From Eubacteriaceae bacterium (lineage in GTDB: Bacteria > Bacillota > Clostridia > Oscillospirales > Acutalibacteraceae), in contig JAETRQ010000003.1 in NCBI GenBank assembly GCA_021770095.1, forward strand, positions 114,458 through 178,457: a stretch of 64,000 nt of DNA. The letters are read 5' to 3'. Made by a program: the position numbers and the translations under genes. Every line of letters starts with the position of its first letter. Position 1 is the first letter of the stretch. This document shows, piece after piece, positions 15,534 to 23,735 of the stretch. The notes under the pieces are model-generated. The model ran no database searches. It was not told the DNA's origin and worked only from the letters and a program-made list of their open reading frames with translations.

Positions 15534-15798
15534 TTAAATACTTATCAATATTTCCCAATGACCGTTGCGTTTGCCGTTTGCTCTTTTAATAAAGCCTTTT
15601 TCCTGTAATGATTTCATTTTTCGCTTTATTGTTCTATCAGTTACGCCCATTTTTTCAGCTAACTGAACCTGAGTAATTGATGGATTTTGCGCAATCAATT
15701 TAAGCAATGCTAGTTCATCCAAAGTGACATTTTGATTGTTTGAATTGTCACTTTGAATGTCACTTTGAAAATCAATATGCAAATATCGGTTTTTCCAT
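15534..15798 (-). pseudogene. C-terminal fragment of an HTH regulator (AlbA_2-type)
   Basis: This stretch keeps a winged-helix end: QNVTLDELALLKLIAQNPSI, TQVQLAEKMGVTDRTIKRKM and QEKGFIKRANGKRNGHWEI. In Clostridia this is the C-terminus of large AlbA_2/ATP-binding transcriptional regulators, usually preceded by repeats of FQSDIQSD, which remain here. The upstream part of the frame runs inside the phosphatase gene and is not regulator-like, so the N-terminal domains are gone. It might still be translated from an internal start such as a TTG; I see no SD. Confidence 0.6.
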
Positions 15799-16266
15799 TT
15801 AATCAATATTAAAAGAATCAAGCAAGGCTTGACAACCTGCACAAATATCCTTGTAGCACCTGTCAAAATCACGGGTGTACCACGGGTCGGAAACATCTGC
15901 ACTGATACCTGTGTATTCCATCAGCTTATGGATTTTACTGTCCTTATCTCCGCCGAGAATACGAGTCATATTGCGGATGTTAGTACTGTCCATACCTATG
16001 AACAAATCGTATTTATCGTAATCGCTTACTTTGAGCTGAACGGCTCTTTTACCGCTTGGGTCAATGCCGTGACTTTCAAGAACAGCCTTTGCAGGCGGAT
16101 AAACAGGATTGCCCACACCGTTCCATATTTCTTCTGTACTGGTAGCTGACGAGGCAATTATAAAATCATTCTCCAGCCCTCTTCGCTTAACCATATCTTT
16201 TAACACAAATTCAGCCATCGGCGAACGGCAAATGTTGCCGTGGCACACAAACATAATCTTAATCAT
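15799..16266 (-). CDS. low-molecular-weight protein-tyrosine phosphatase
   Basis: A 155-residue phosphatase. The P-loop VCHGNICRSPMAE (residues 7-19) has the CX5R signature, and the general acid lies in SDPWYTRDF near residue 127. Such enzymes act on phosphotyrosine or phosphoarginine in the cytoplasm. The promoter places the transcript start at or next to ATG 16266, and no SD is visible before it or before the in-frame ATG at 16254, so it may be translated as a leaderless message. Confidence 0.9.
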   Translation of the reverse strand: MIKIMFVCHGNICRSPMAEFVLKDMVKRRGLENDFIIASSATSTEEIWNGVGNPVYPPAKAVLESHGIDPSGKRAVQLKVSDYDKYDLFIGMDSTNIRNMTRILGGDKDSKIHKLMEYTGISADVSDPWYTRDFDRCYKDICAGCQALLDSFNID

Positions 16267-16272
16267 AATTAT

Positions 16273-16301
16273 ATGATATTTTATTCGTGGGTTGTTGTCA
16301 A
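16273..16301 (-). promoter_or_regulatory. promoter for the minus-strand phosphatase/accessory run
   Basis: TTGACA (16296-16301), 17-base spacer, TATCAT (16273-16278). The predicted start is near 16266, the first base of the phosphatase ATG. An overlapping TATAAT (16268-16273) lacks a matching -35 element. Confidence 0.65.
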
Positions 16302-16540
16302 TAAAATGATTTGTTTATATACGTTTCCAACCTCTTTTTACTTTAGGATATAGTGTGTAAATAATATGTTTCATTTTTTATTTATTTCGCCTGTCCTCTT
16401 AAAAAGGGGCGTATCATTTAACCTCAACGCTTTTGTACGTGTTTATAGTGCGAAATTAAGAGCGAAATGGCCATATTGCAGGGGACTTTTTCTCTTGTTT
16501 GCACAAAAAACACTGTAAAATAATGAAAATTATAAAATTT

Positions 16541-16558
16541 TTGTTTATTTTTTAACAA
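16541..16558 (+). promoter_or_regulatory. Rex-like operator upstream of the hydrogenase operon
   Basis: TTGTTTATTTTTTAACAA differs by one base from the clostridial Rex pattern TTGTTAA-N4-TTAACAA. It lies about 100 bases before hydC, next to AT-rich promoter-like sequence (TAAAAT at 16567-16572) and overlaps a second inverted repeat TTTTAACA...TGTTAAAA (16550-16571). Rex senses the NADH/NAD+ ratio and represses fermentation and hydrogenase genes. The rest of 16302-16658 shows no gene; a hairpin TAAATTTTT...AAAAATTTA lies near 16600 in the leader. Confidence 0.65.
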
Positions 16559-16658
16559 GCTTATGTTAAAATAAATAAAATAAAATGGTGTAAAGCATAA
16601 ATTTTTGTAAAAATTTATGCAGAGCAAATAACAATTATGATCAGAGAGGAAAACATTT

Positions 16659-17156
16659 ATGCAAAAGAAACTAAGTACACTTCCTTTTAAGGGTACTCCA
16701 AAGCAGAAAGCTCTGCTCGATAAAGTTATTGAGCAAAACAAGCATGATAAAAGCCGTTTGATGGCAGTTATGCAGGAAGCACAGGAAATTTACGGCTATT
16801 TGCCGATTGAAGTGCAGAGTATGATTGCAGAGGGTATGGATGTTCCGCTTGAAAAAGTATATGGTGTTGCAACCTTCTATGCACAGTTTTCATTAGCACC
16901 GAAAGGCAAATATAATATATCTGTCTGCATGGGTACTGCCTGTTATGTTAAAGGCTCACAAACCCTTCTTGATGCACTGACTGAAAAACTTGGCATTGGT
17001 GTTGATGAATGTACTCCTGACGGAAAGTTTTCTATCACCGCCTGCCGTTGTATCGGTGCATGCGGACTTGGTCCGGTAATGACGATTAACGATGAAGTTT
17101 ACGGTAAACTTACGGCAGATGATATTGACGGAATTCTTGCAAAATATCAGGACTGA
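16659..17156 (+). CDS. hydC: NuoE/HydC-type hydrogenase subunit, thioredoxin-like [2Fe-2S]
   Basis: A 165-residue subunit with an N-terminal helical part (KSRLMAVMQEAQEIYGYLP) and a thioredoxin-like ferredoxin domain. The cluster ligands are Cys90, Cys95, Cys131 and Cys135 (CMGTACYVKGS and CRCIGACG). In trimeric bifurcating hydrogenases this subunit passes electrons between the flavin subunit and the hydrogenase. GAGAGG precedes ATG 16659. First gene of the operon. Confidence 0.92.
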   Translation: MQKKLSTLPFKGTPKQKALLDKVIEQNKHDKSRLMAVMQEAQEIYGYLPIEVQSMIAEGMDVPLEKVYGVATFYAQFSLAPKGKYNISVCMGTACYVKGSQTLLDALTEKLGIGVDECTPDGKFSITACRCIGACGLGPVMTINDEVYGKLTADDIDGILAKYQD

Positions 17157-17184
17157 CAGATTAACTTGATAAGGAGGAGCAAAA

Positions 17185-17571
17185 ATGAAATCTTTGGATG
17201 AACTTAATGCAATTAAGCAGGAATATAAAAGCGCTGTATTGATTCGTACAAGTGACTATGCAACACGAATTATCATCGGTATGGGAAACAGTGGTATAGT
17301 TGCAGGTGCACGTGATATTCTCAAAACCATTGTTGAGGAAATTGACAGAGAGGATTTGAACGGCAAGGTTATTGTTATGCAGGAAGCGAGAGTAAGCCGT
17401 GTTGGCTGCAATCCTGTTGTTAAAATCGTTGAGGATGGCGTGAAAACAGCTGTTTACGCTAATGTTACTTCAGACATGGCACGCCGTATTATTAAAGAAC
17501 ATATTATAAACGGCAATATTGTTGAAGAATATCTCTTAAAAGAAAATGAAAACAAGGAGGAGGATAAATAA
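17185..17571 (+). CDS. ferredoxin-like protein that has lost its [2Fe-2S] cysteines
   Basis: A 128-residue protein placed between hydC and hydB, where related operons have a thioredoxin-like [2Fe-2S] ferredoxin. The fold marks remain (IIIGMGNSGIVAGARDI; ANVTSDMARRIIKEHIINGN), but the usual GMGTCGIAAGAR is GMGNSGIVAGAR, and the usual TGCIGLC is EARVSRV; one cysteine remains (Cys75). It can hardly hold a standard cluster. It ends at base 17571, the first base of hydB, so it is tightly coupled. A structural or regulatory role in the complex is inferred. AGGAGGAG precedes the start. Confidence 0.8.
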   Translation: MKSLDELNAIKQEYKSAVLIRTSDYATRIIIGMGNSGIVAGARDILKTIVEEIDREDLNGKVIVMQEARVSRVGCNPVVKIVEDGVKTAVYANVTSDMARRIIKEHIINGNIVEEYLLKENENKEEDK

Positions 17572-19391
17572 TGATTCGTTCACATATAATGATTTGTGGC
17601 GGTACAGGCTGTACCTCCTCAGGAAGTAAAAAGATTCAGGATGAATTTAAAAAATGTATCAGTGCATTCGGACTTGATGACGAAGTTCAGATTGTGCAGA
17701 CCGGTTGTTTTGGTCTTTGTGCGCTTGGTCCGGTAGTTATTGTTTATCCTGAAGGTACATTTTACAGTCAGGTTAAGATTGAAGACGTTGAGGAAATTGT
17801 TGAATCACATCTTCTCAAAGGACATATTGTGGAAAGGCTTGTTTATGCCGATACCGGTAAGGTTCAGCCTAAAAATCCGAAATACGTCACATTAAAAGAA
17901 ACTGCGTTCTATCGTTCACAGGATAGAATTGTTCTCAGAAACTGCGGTGTTATTAATCCTGAAGATATTAATGAGTATATAGCAAGAGATGGTTATCAGG
18001 CACTCAATAAAGCGTTAAAAACTATGACACCTGATGATGTTATCAAATGTATTTCCGACTCAGGACTTCGCGGCAGAGGCGGCGGCGGATTTCCAACCGG
18101 ATTTAAGTGGGCGCTTTGCGCACCGAATAAGGCACCTCAAAAATATGTTGTTTGTAATGCGGATGAGGGAGACCCCGGTGCATTTATGGACCGTTCTGTC
18201 CTCGAGGGGGATCCGCACTGTATAATTGAAGCAATGACGATTGCCGGATTTGCAATCGGTGCAACAAAAGGTTTTGTATATGTCCGCGCAGAATATCCGA
18301 TAGCGGTTAATCGTTTACAGATTGCAATTGATCAGGCAAGAGAATATGGTATGCTCGGTAAAAACATATTTGACTCCGGCTTTGATTTCGATATTGAAAT
18401 AAGACTTGGTGCAGGTGCATTTGTATGCGGTGAGGAAACTGCACTTATGACTTCCATTGAGGGCAACAGAGGCGAACCCCGTCCCCGTCCTCCGTATCCT
18501 GCTGTTAAGGGGCTTTATAATTCGCCGACAGTAGAAAACAATGTTGAAACTTTTGCAAATGTTCCTCAGATTATCCTTAACGGTGCAGAATGGTTTTCAT
18601 CACTGGGTACTGAAAAATCAAAGGGTACAAAGGTATTTGCACTTGGTGGCAAAATCAAACACACAGGCCTTGTTGAGGTACCTATGGGAACAACACTGCG
18701 TCAGATTATTGAAGATATAGGCGGTGGTATTCCTAACGGGAAAAAGTTTAAGGCTGCACAGACAGGCGGTCCTTCGGGCGGATGTATTCCTGCTTCTCTG
18801 ATGGATACAAAAATTGATTATGACAACCTTACGGCTATCGGATGTATGATGGGTTCAGGCGGACTCATTGTTATGGACGAAGACACTTGTATGGTTGATA
18901 TTGCTAAATTCTTCCTTGAATTTACAGTTGATGAATCCTGCGGTAAGTGTACTCCGTGCAGAGTGGGAACAAAGCGTCTCCTCGAAATTCTTGAAAAAAT
19001 TACACAAGGCAAAGGAACACTGGAAGATATTGACCGTCTTGAGGATCTTTGCTATTATATCAAAGCAAATGCTCAGTGCGGACTTGGTCAGACGGCACCT
19101 AATCCTGTTCTTGCAACGCTTAAATTTTTCCGTGATGAATATATTGCTCATGTTCAGAACAAGAAATGCCCTGCAGGCGTCTGCAAGGAACTTTTGACTT
19201 ATGTTATTGACAAAGATAAATGTATCGGTTGCGGAATGTGTGCAAGAAATTGTCCTGCCGGAACCATTATTCCGACTTCTTATACTGCACCGAATCACAA
19301 GCTTTCATCTTATGAAATTGTACCTGACAAATGTGTGAAATGCGGTGTATGTATTTCTAACTGTAAATTTAAAGCAATAAGCAAGCAATAA
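17571..19391 (+). CDS. hydB: HydB/NuoF-type NADH-binding flavin subunit of bifurcating hydrogenase
   Basis: A 606-residue subunit: an N-terminal thioredoxin-like [2Fe-2S] domain (CGGTGC, QTGCFGLC), the NADH/FMN domain with GRGGGGFPTGFKW near residue 165 and NADEGDPGAFMDR, the [4Fe-4S] site CGKCTPCRVGTKR, and two C-terminal ferredoxin motifs (CIGCGMCARNCP, CVKCGVCISNC). It oxidises NADH and, with reduced ferredoxin, feeds HydA. The order 2Fe-2S, NuoF core, 2x[4Fe-4S] is that of HydB of bifurcating hydrogenases. Confidence 0.93.
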   Translation: MIRSHIMICGGTGCTSSGSKKIQDEFKKCISAFGLDDEVQIVQTGCFGLCALGPVVIVYPEGTFYSQVKIEDVEEIVESHLLKGHIVERLVYADTGKVQPKNPKYVTLKETAFYRSQDRIVLRNCGVINPEDINEYIARDGYQALNKALKTMTPDDVIKCISDSGLRGRGGGGFPTGFKWALCAPNKAPQKYVVCNADEGDPGAFMDRSVLEGDPHCIIEAMTIAGFAIGATKGFVYVRAEYPIAVNRLQIAIDQAREYGMLGKNIFDSGFDFDIEIRLGAGAFVCGEETALMTSIEGNRGEPRPRPPYPAVKGLYNSPTVENNVETFANVPQIILNGAEWFSSLGTEKSKGTKVFALGGKIKHTGLVEVPMGTTLRQIIEDIGGGIPNGKKFKAAQTGGPSGGCIPASLMDTKIDYDNLTAIGCMMGSGGLIVMDEDTCMVDIAKFFLEFTVDESCGKCTPCRVGTKRLLEILEKITQGKGTLEDIDRLEDLCYYIKANAQCGLGQTAPNPVLATLKFFRDEYIAHVQNKKCPAGVCKELLTYVIDKDKCIGCGMCARNCPAGTIIPTSYTAPNHKLSSYEIVPDKCVKCGVCISNCKFKAISKQ

Positions 19392-19406
19392 GGAGGCGTA
19401 TCTGAA

Positions 19407-21158
19407 ATGGAAGAAATGGTAAATTTAACGATAAACGGTATTCCTGTTACTGCACCGAAAGGGTCAACAATTTTGGATGCGGCTCGTCACACGGGAATTG
19501 AAATTCCGACACTTTGCTTTATGAAAGATATAAATGAAATCGGTGCCTGCCGTATTTGTATCGTTGAAGCAAATGAAGGTAGAGGATTTAAAATTGTTAC
19601 ATCCTGCGTATACCCTGTTTCAGAGGGTATGGAGGTACTGACGAATACAGAAAAAATACAGCGTTACAGAAAAACAACGCTTGAACTTCTTTTATCCGTT
19701 CATGACAAAAACTGTCTTTCCTGCAGCCGTTCGACAAATTGCGAACTGCAGAATCTCTGCTACCACTACGGTGTAGATCACTCTCGTTTTGAGGGCGAAA
19801 AGAAGCATTATGAAAAGGATACAAGCACAGCACATCTTATCAGAGACAACAACAAATGTATTCTTTGCAGACGATGTGTTGCAGCGTGTGAACAGCAGTA
19901 TGTGAGCGTTATCGGTGCAAATGACCGTGGTATGGACACTTCAATCGGTCAGCCGTTTAATCTTCCGCTCAATTCCACACCGTGTATTTCCTGCGGACAG
20001 TGTACTGTTGTCTGCCCGACAGGTGCTTTGACAGAAAGAGATGACACATACAAAGTCTGGGAGGCACTTGCTGACCCGACAAAGCACGTTGTTGTTCAGA
20101 CTGCTCCGTCCATTCGTGCGACAATCGGCGAATGTTTCAATATGCCGATTGGAACAAATGTTGAGGGAAAATTGGTTGCAGGTCTTCGCCGACTTGGTTT
20201 TGATAAAGTATTTGATACTGACTTTGCCGCTGACTTAACAATTGTTGAAGAGGCAAATGAACTGGTTGAACGCATAAAGAATAACGGAACACTGCCGATG
20301 ATAACATCCTGTTCACCGGGATGGGTAAAATTCTGTGAATTCTATTATCCTGACTTGCTTGCCCATCTTTCAACATGTAAATCACCTCAGCAAATGGGCG
20401 GTGCAGTTATTAAAACATATTATGCAGATAAAATGGGAATTGACCCTAAAGATATTGTCAGTGTATCTATTATGCCTTGTACTGCAAAGAAATTTGAAAT
20501 CGGAAGAGAGGACCAGTCTGCCGCAGGTGTTCCTGATGTTGATATTGCATTAACAACAAGGGAACTCAGCAGAATGTTTAACAGACTCGGAATCAACTTT
20601 GCGGCTCTTCCTGATGAAGAATTTGACAGCCCTCTCGGTGATGATACGGGTGCTGCCGTCATCTTCGGTGCAACCGGCGGTGTTATGGAAGCGGCTGTAA
20701 GAACTGCCAATGCATGGCTCAATGGAGCAACGGAGCCGGTGGAACTTGAGAAAGTCAGAGGAACGCAAGGACTTAAAGAAGCAAGTGTAAATCTTAACGG
20801 AACAGAACTCAAACTTGCTGTTGCCTCAGGTGCTGCCGCTGCAAAAATAGTTATGGACAGGCTTAAAGCAGGCAATCCTGACGGTTGGGGTTTTATTGAA
20901 ATAATGGGATGTCCGGGCGGTTGTGTAAACGGCGGCGGTCAGCCTATTCAGCCGCAATATATTCGTGATACGGTTGATCTTAAAGCAATCAGAGCAAAAG
21001 CCCTTTATGATCAGGATAAAGCAATGACGCTTCGTATGTCACACGAATCACCTGTTGTTAAAAAACTTTATGAAGAATGGTATGATGGATTCGGCGGCAA
21101 AAAAGCGCATCATGATTTGCATACTTCATATACCCCAAGAGAAAAATATAAGATTTAA
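19407..21158 (+). CDS. hydA: [FeFe] hydrogenase catalytic subunit
   Basis: A 583-residue subunit that reduces protons to H2. In order: [2Fe-2S] domain (Cys37, 48, 51, 67), His99 with Cys103, 106, 112 (HDKNCLSCSRSTNC), two [4Fe-4S] motifs (Cys151-161; Cys193-203), then the H-cluster region: L1 TSCSPGW (Cys302), L2 MPCTAKK (Cys358), L3 GCPGGCVNGGGQ (Cys502, Cys506). L1 reads Cys-Ser rather than the usual Cys-Cys. AAGGAGG lies upstream of ATG 19407. Last gene of hydC-X-B-A. Confidence 0.95.
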   Translation: MEEMVNLTINGIPVTAPKGSTILDAARHTGIEIPTLCFMKDINEIGACRICIVEANEGRGFKIVTSCVYPVSEGMEVLTNTEKIQRYRKTTLELLLSVHDKNCLSCSRSTNCELQNLCYHYGVDHSRFEGEKKHYEKDTSTAHLIRDNNKCILCRRCVAACEQQYVSVIGANDRGMDTSIGQPFNLPLNSTPCISCGQCTVVCPTGALTERDDTYKVWEALADPTKHVVVQTAPSIRATIGECFNMPIGTNVEGKLVAGLRRLGFDKVFDTDFAADLTIVEEANELVERIKNNGTLPMITSCSPGWVKFCEFYYPDLLAHLSTCKSPQQMGGAVIKTYYADKMGIDPKDIVSVSIMPCTAKKFEIGREDQSAAGVPDVDIALTTRELSRMFNRLGINFAALPDEEFDSPLGDDTGAAVIFGATGGVMEAAVRTANAWLNGATEPVELEKVRGTQGLKEASVNLNGTELKLAVASGAAAAKIVMDRLKAGNPDGWGFIEIMGCPGGCVNGGGQPIQPQYIRDTVDLKAIRAKALYDQDKAMTLRMSHESPVVKKLYEEWYDGFGGKKAHHDLHTSYTPREKYKI

Positions 21159-21173
21159 TATTTATGAACAAAG

Positions 21174-21204
21174 GGCTTGCTGACATATGTTTTGCAAGCC
21201 TTTT
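21174..21204 (+). terminator. terminator/attenuator between hydA and hydE
   Basis: Arms GGCTTGC (21174-21180) and GCAAGCC (21194-21200) with a 13-base loop, then TTTT. The short T run suggests partial termination, so the maturase genes may get less transcript than the structural genes. Confidence 0.6.
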
Positions 21205-21244
21205 AAGAATATGGATATAAATATACTGCTAACAGGCGGTGCTT

Positions 21245-22303
21245 ATGAACAAAGAGTGTAATAAATTAATTGATAAACTTCGCACAAATTCGGCTTTGTC
21301 ATCTGAAGAATACTTGTTTTTAATACAAAACCGCAAGCAGTGTGAAAAACAGATTTTTGAAAATGCGTCGGATGTTCGCCGGCAGATTTACGGTAATACT
21401 ATTTATATAAGAGGACTAATTGAATTTTCCAATTATTGCAAAAATGATTGTTATTATTGCGGTATTCGGCGAAGCAACCAATCAGCCGAGCGATACAGAC
21501 TCAGTGAAAAAGAAATACTTGAATGTGCCGATTACGGATATAATCTGAGCTTTCGTACCTTTGTGCTTCAAGGCGGAGAAGACGCATTTTTTACGGATGA
21601 AAGACTTTGCAGAATAATCAAAAACCTGAAAACACAGCACGCAGACTGTGCAGTTACACTGTCACTCGGTGAAAGAAGTTTTGAAAGTTATAAGGCACTG
21701 AAAGATGCCGGTGCAGACAGGTATCTGCTGCGCCATGAAACAGCGGACAGCAAGCATTACAGTCGCCTTCATCCCGATTCAATGAGATTTGAAAACAGAA
21801 TAGACTGTCTTAATAATCTGAAAGTACTCGGCTATCAGGTCGGAGCAGGTTTTATGGTTGGTTCACCTTTCCAGTCGCCGGAGCATTTGTCAAACGAATT
21901 GGTTTTCTTGAAAAAACTGAATCCGCAGATGGTCGGCATAGGACCGTTTATACCACATAAGGACACGCCGTTTGCAAATGAAAACCAAGGTTCGGCTGAA
22001 CTTACTCTTTTTATGCTTGCGCTGATACGACTGACATTGCCGAATGTGCTGTTGCCTGCTACAACGGCACTTGCGACTGCTGACCCTTTTGGACATGAAA
22101 AAGGCATTTTGGCAGGAGCAAATGTAATTATGCCAAATCTTTCGCCGTTGAACGCAAGACAAAAATATACACTTTATGACAATAAAATTTATACAGGTGA
22201 TGAAGCCGCACAAGGCATTGATCATTTACGAAAAAAAATAAACGCAATCGGTTGTCAAATCGTAACAGACCGCGGCGATTACAAGGGAGAACAATATGTC
22301 TGA
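21245..22303 (+). CDS. hydE: [FeFe] hydrogenase maturase HydE (radical SAM)
   Basis: A 352-residue radical SAM enzyme that helps make the dithiolate bridge of the H-cluster. The SAM cluster motif is CKNDCYYCGIR (CX3CX2C), with YGNTIYIRGLIEFSNYC before it and LQGGEDAFFTDERL after. ATG 21245 has AGGCGG five bases upstream; an in-frame GTG at 21239 lies inside that SD. It overlaps hydG by eight bases. Confidence 0.92.
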   Translation: MNKECNKLIDKLRTNSALSSEEYLFLIQNRKQCEKQIFENASDVRRQIYGNTIYIRGLIEFSNYCKNDCYYCGIRRSNQSAERYRLSEKEILECADYGYNLSFRTFVLQGGEDAFFTDERLCRIIKNLKTQHADCAVTLSLGERSFESYKALKDAGADRYLLRHETADSKHYSRLHPDSMRFENRIDCLNNLKVLGYQVGAGFMVGSPFQSPEHLSNELVFLKKLNPQMVGIGPFIPHKDTPFANENQGSAELTLFMLALIRLTLPNVLLPATTALATADPFGHEKGILAGANVIMPNLSPLNARQKYTLYDNKIYTGDEAAQGIDHLRKKINAIGCQIVTDRGDYKGEQYV

Positions 22304-23717
22304 ATACAATCCGAAATCACTTAAGGCAGAAGAATTTATTTGCGATGAAGAAATTAAGGCCACACTGAAATATGCTGATGAAAATAAAGATAATTTTGAA
22401 CTGGTAGATAAAATTATTGAAAAGGCTAAACTTCGCAAAGGGCTTACACACAGAGAAGCGAGCGTTCTGCTTGCGTGTGAGAATAAAGATAAAATTAAAG
22501 AAATCTATGATTTGGCAGAGCAGATTAAAAAGGATTTTTACGGCAACAGAATTGTAATGTTTGCACCTCTTTATCTTTCGAATTACTGCATTAACGGATG
22601 TCTTTATTGTCCTTATCATTTAAAAAACAAGCACATTGCGCGCAAGAAACTTACGCAGGAAGAAGTTGCAAAAGAAGTTATTGCTCTTCAGGATATGGGC
22701 CACAAGCGGCTTGCTATTGAGGCAGGTGAAGATCCTGTAAATAATCCGATTGAGTATATTCTTGATTGTATTAAAACAATCTATTCAATCAAGCATAAAA
22801 ACGGCGCAATCCGCCGTGTGAATGTTAACATTGCTGCTACTACGGTTGAAAATTACAAAAAACTCAAGGATGCAGGAATAGGCACATATATTCTTTTTCA
22901 GGAAACATATCACAAAGAAAATTACGAAATACTTCATCCTACAGGACCTAAACATAATTATGCTTATCATACCGAAGCGATGGACAGAGCAATGCAGGCC
23001 GGTATTGATGATGTTGGTATAGGGGTGCTTTTCGGTCTTGATAAATACAGATATGAATTTGCAGGACTTCTGATGCATGCCGAACATCTTGAGGCTGTTC
23101 ACGGTGTAGGTCCTCACACAATCAGTGTTCCTCGTGTTAAGCCTGCTGATGATATTGACCCAACGGAATTTGACAATTCTCTGAGCGATGAAATGTTTTG
23201 TAAAATAGCCGCTTTAATAAGAATTTCTGTTCCTTATACAGGAATGATTATTTCAACTCGTGAAACACCCGAAATCCGAAAAAAAATTATTCGTCTCGGT
23301 GTAAGTCAGATAAGCGGAGGTTCAAGAACATCTGTCGGCGGTTACTGTGAAGAAGAACGCCCTCACGATACAGAGCAGTTTGATGTTTCTGATAACAGAA
23401 CGCTTGATGAAGTTGTGAATTGGCTTATGCGTGAAGGATATATTCCGTCATTTTGTACTGCCTGTTACAGGGAAGGCAGAACAGGAGACAGATTTATGAG
23501 TCTCTGCAAAACAGGTCAAATTCAAAACTGCTGTCATCCAAACGCACTTATGACTCTGAAAGAATTTCTTATGGATTATGCAAGCGATGATACAAGAGCA
23601 ATCGGTGAGGCTATGATAGAAAAAGAAATTGACAATATCGGCAAGGATAAAATTAAGGATATTGTCAGAGAAAGACTTGTTAAAATAGAAAACGGAGAAA
23701 GAGATTTCCGTTTTTAA
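22296..23717 (+). CDS. hydG: [FeFe] hydrogenase maturase HydG (tyrosine lyase, radical SAM)
   Basis: A 473-residue radical SAM tyrosine lyase that makes the CO and CN ligands of the H-cluster. The SAM motif is CINGCLYCPYH, and the C-terminal auxiliary cluster cysteines are in SFCTACYREGRTG and SLCKTGQI. IEAGEDPVNNPIEYI and the RGGVSQISGGSRTSVGGY-like region are typical. It overlaps hydE and is followed after 18 bases by hydF. Confidence 0.95.
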   Translation: MSEYNPKSLKAEEFICDEEIKATLKYADENKDNFELVDKIIEKAKLRKGLTHREASVLLACENKDKIKEIYDLAEQIKKDFYGNRIVMFAPLYLSNYCINGCLYCPYHLKNKHIARKKLTQEEVAKEVIALQDMGHKRLAIEAGEDPVNNPIEYILDCIKTIYSIKHKNGAIRRVNVNIAATTVENYKKLKDAGIGTYILFQETYHKENYEILHPTGPKHNYAYHTEAMDRAMQAGIDDVGIGVLFGLDKYRYEFAGLLMHAEHLEAVHGVGPHTISVPRVKPADDIDPTEFDNSLSDEMFCKIAALIRISVPYTGMIISTRETPEIRKKIIRLGVSQISGGSRTSVGGYCEEERPHDTEQFDVSDNRTLDEVVNWLMREGYIPSFCTACYREGRTGDRFMSLCKTGQIQNCCHPNALMTLKEFLMDYASDDTRAIGEAMIEKEIDNIGKDKIKDIVRERLVKIENGERDFRF

Positions 23718-23735
23718 ATTTGTCGGGGGAAGTTT

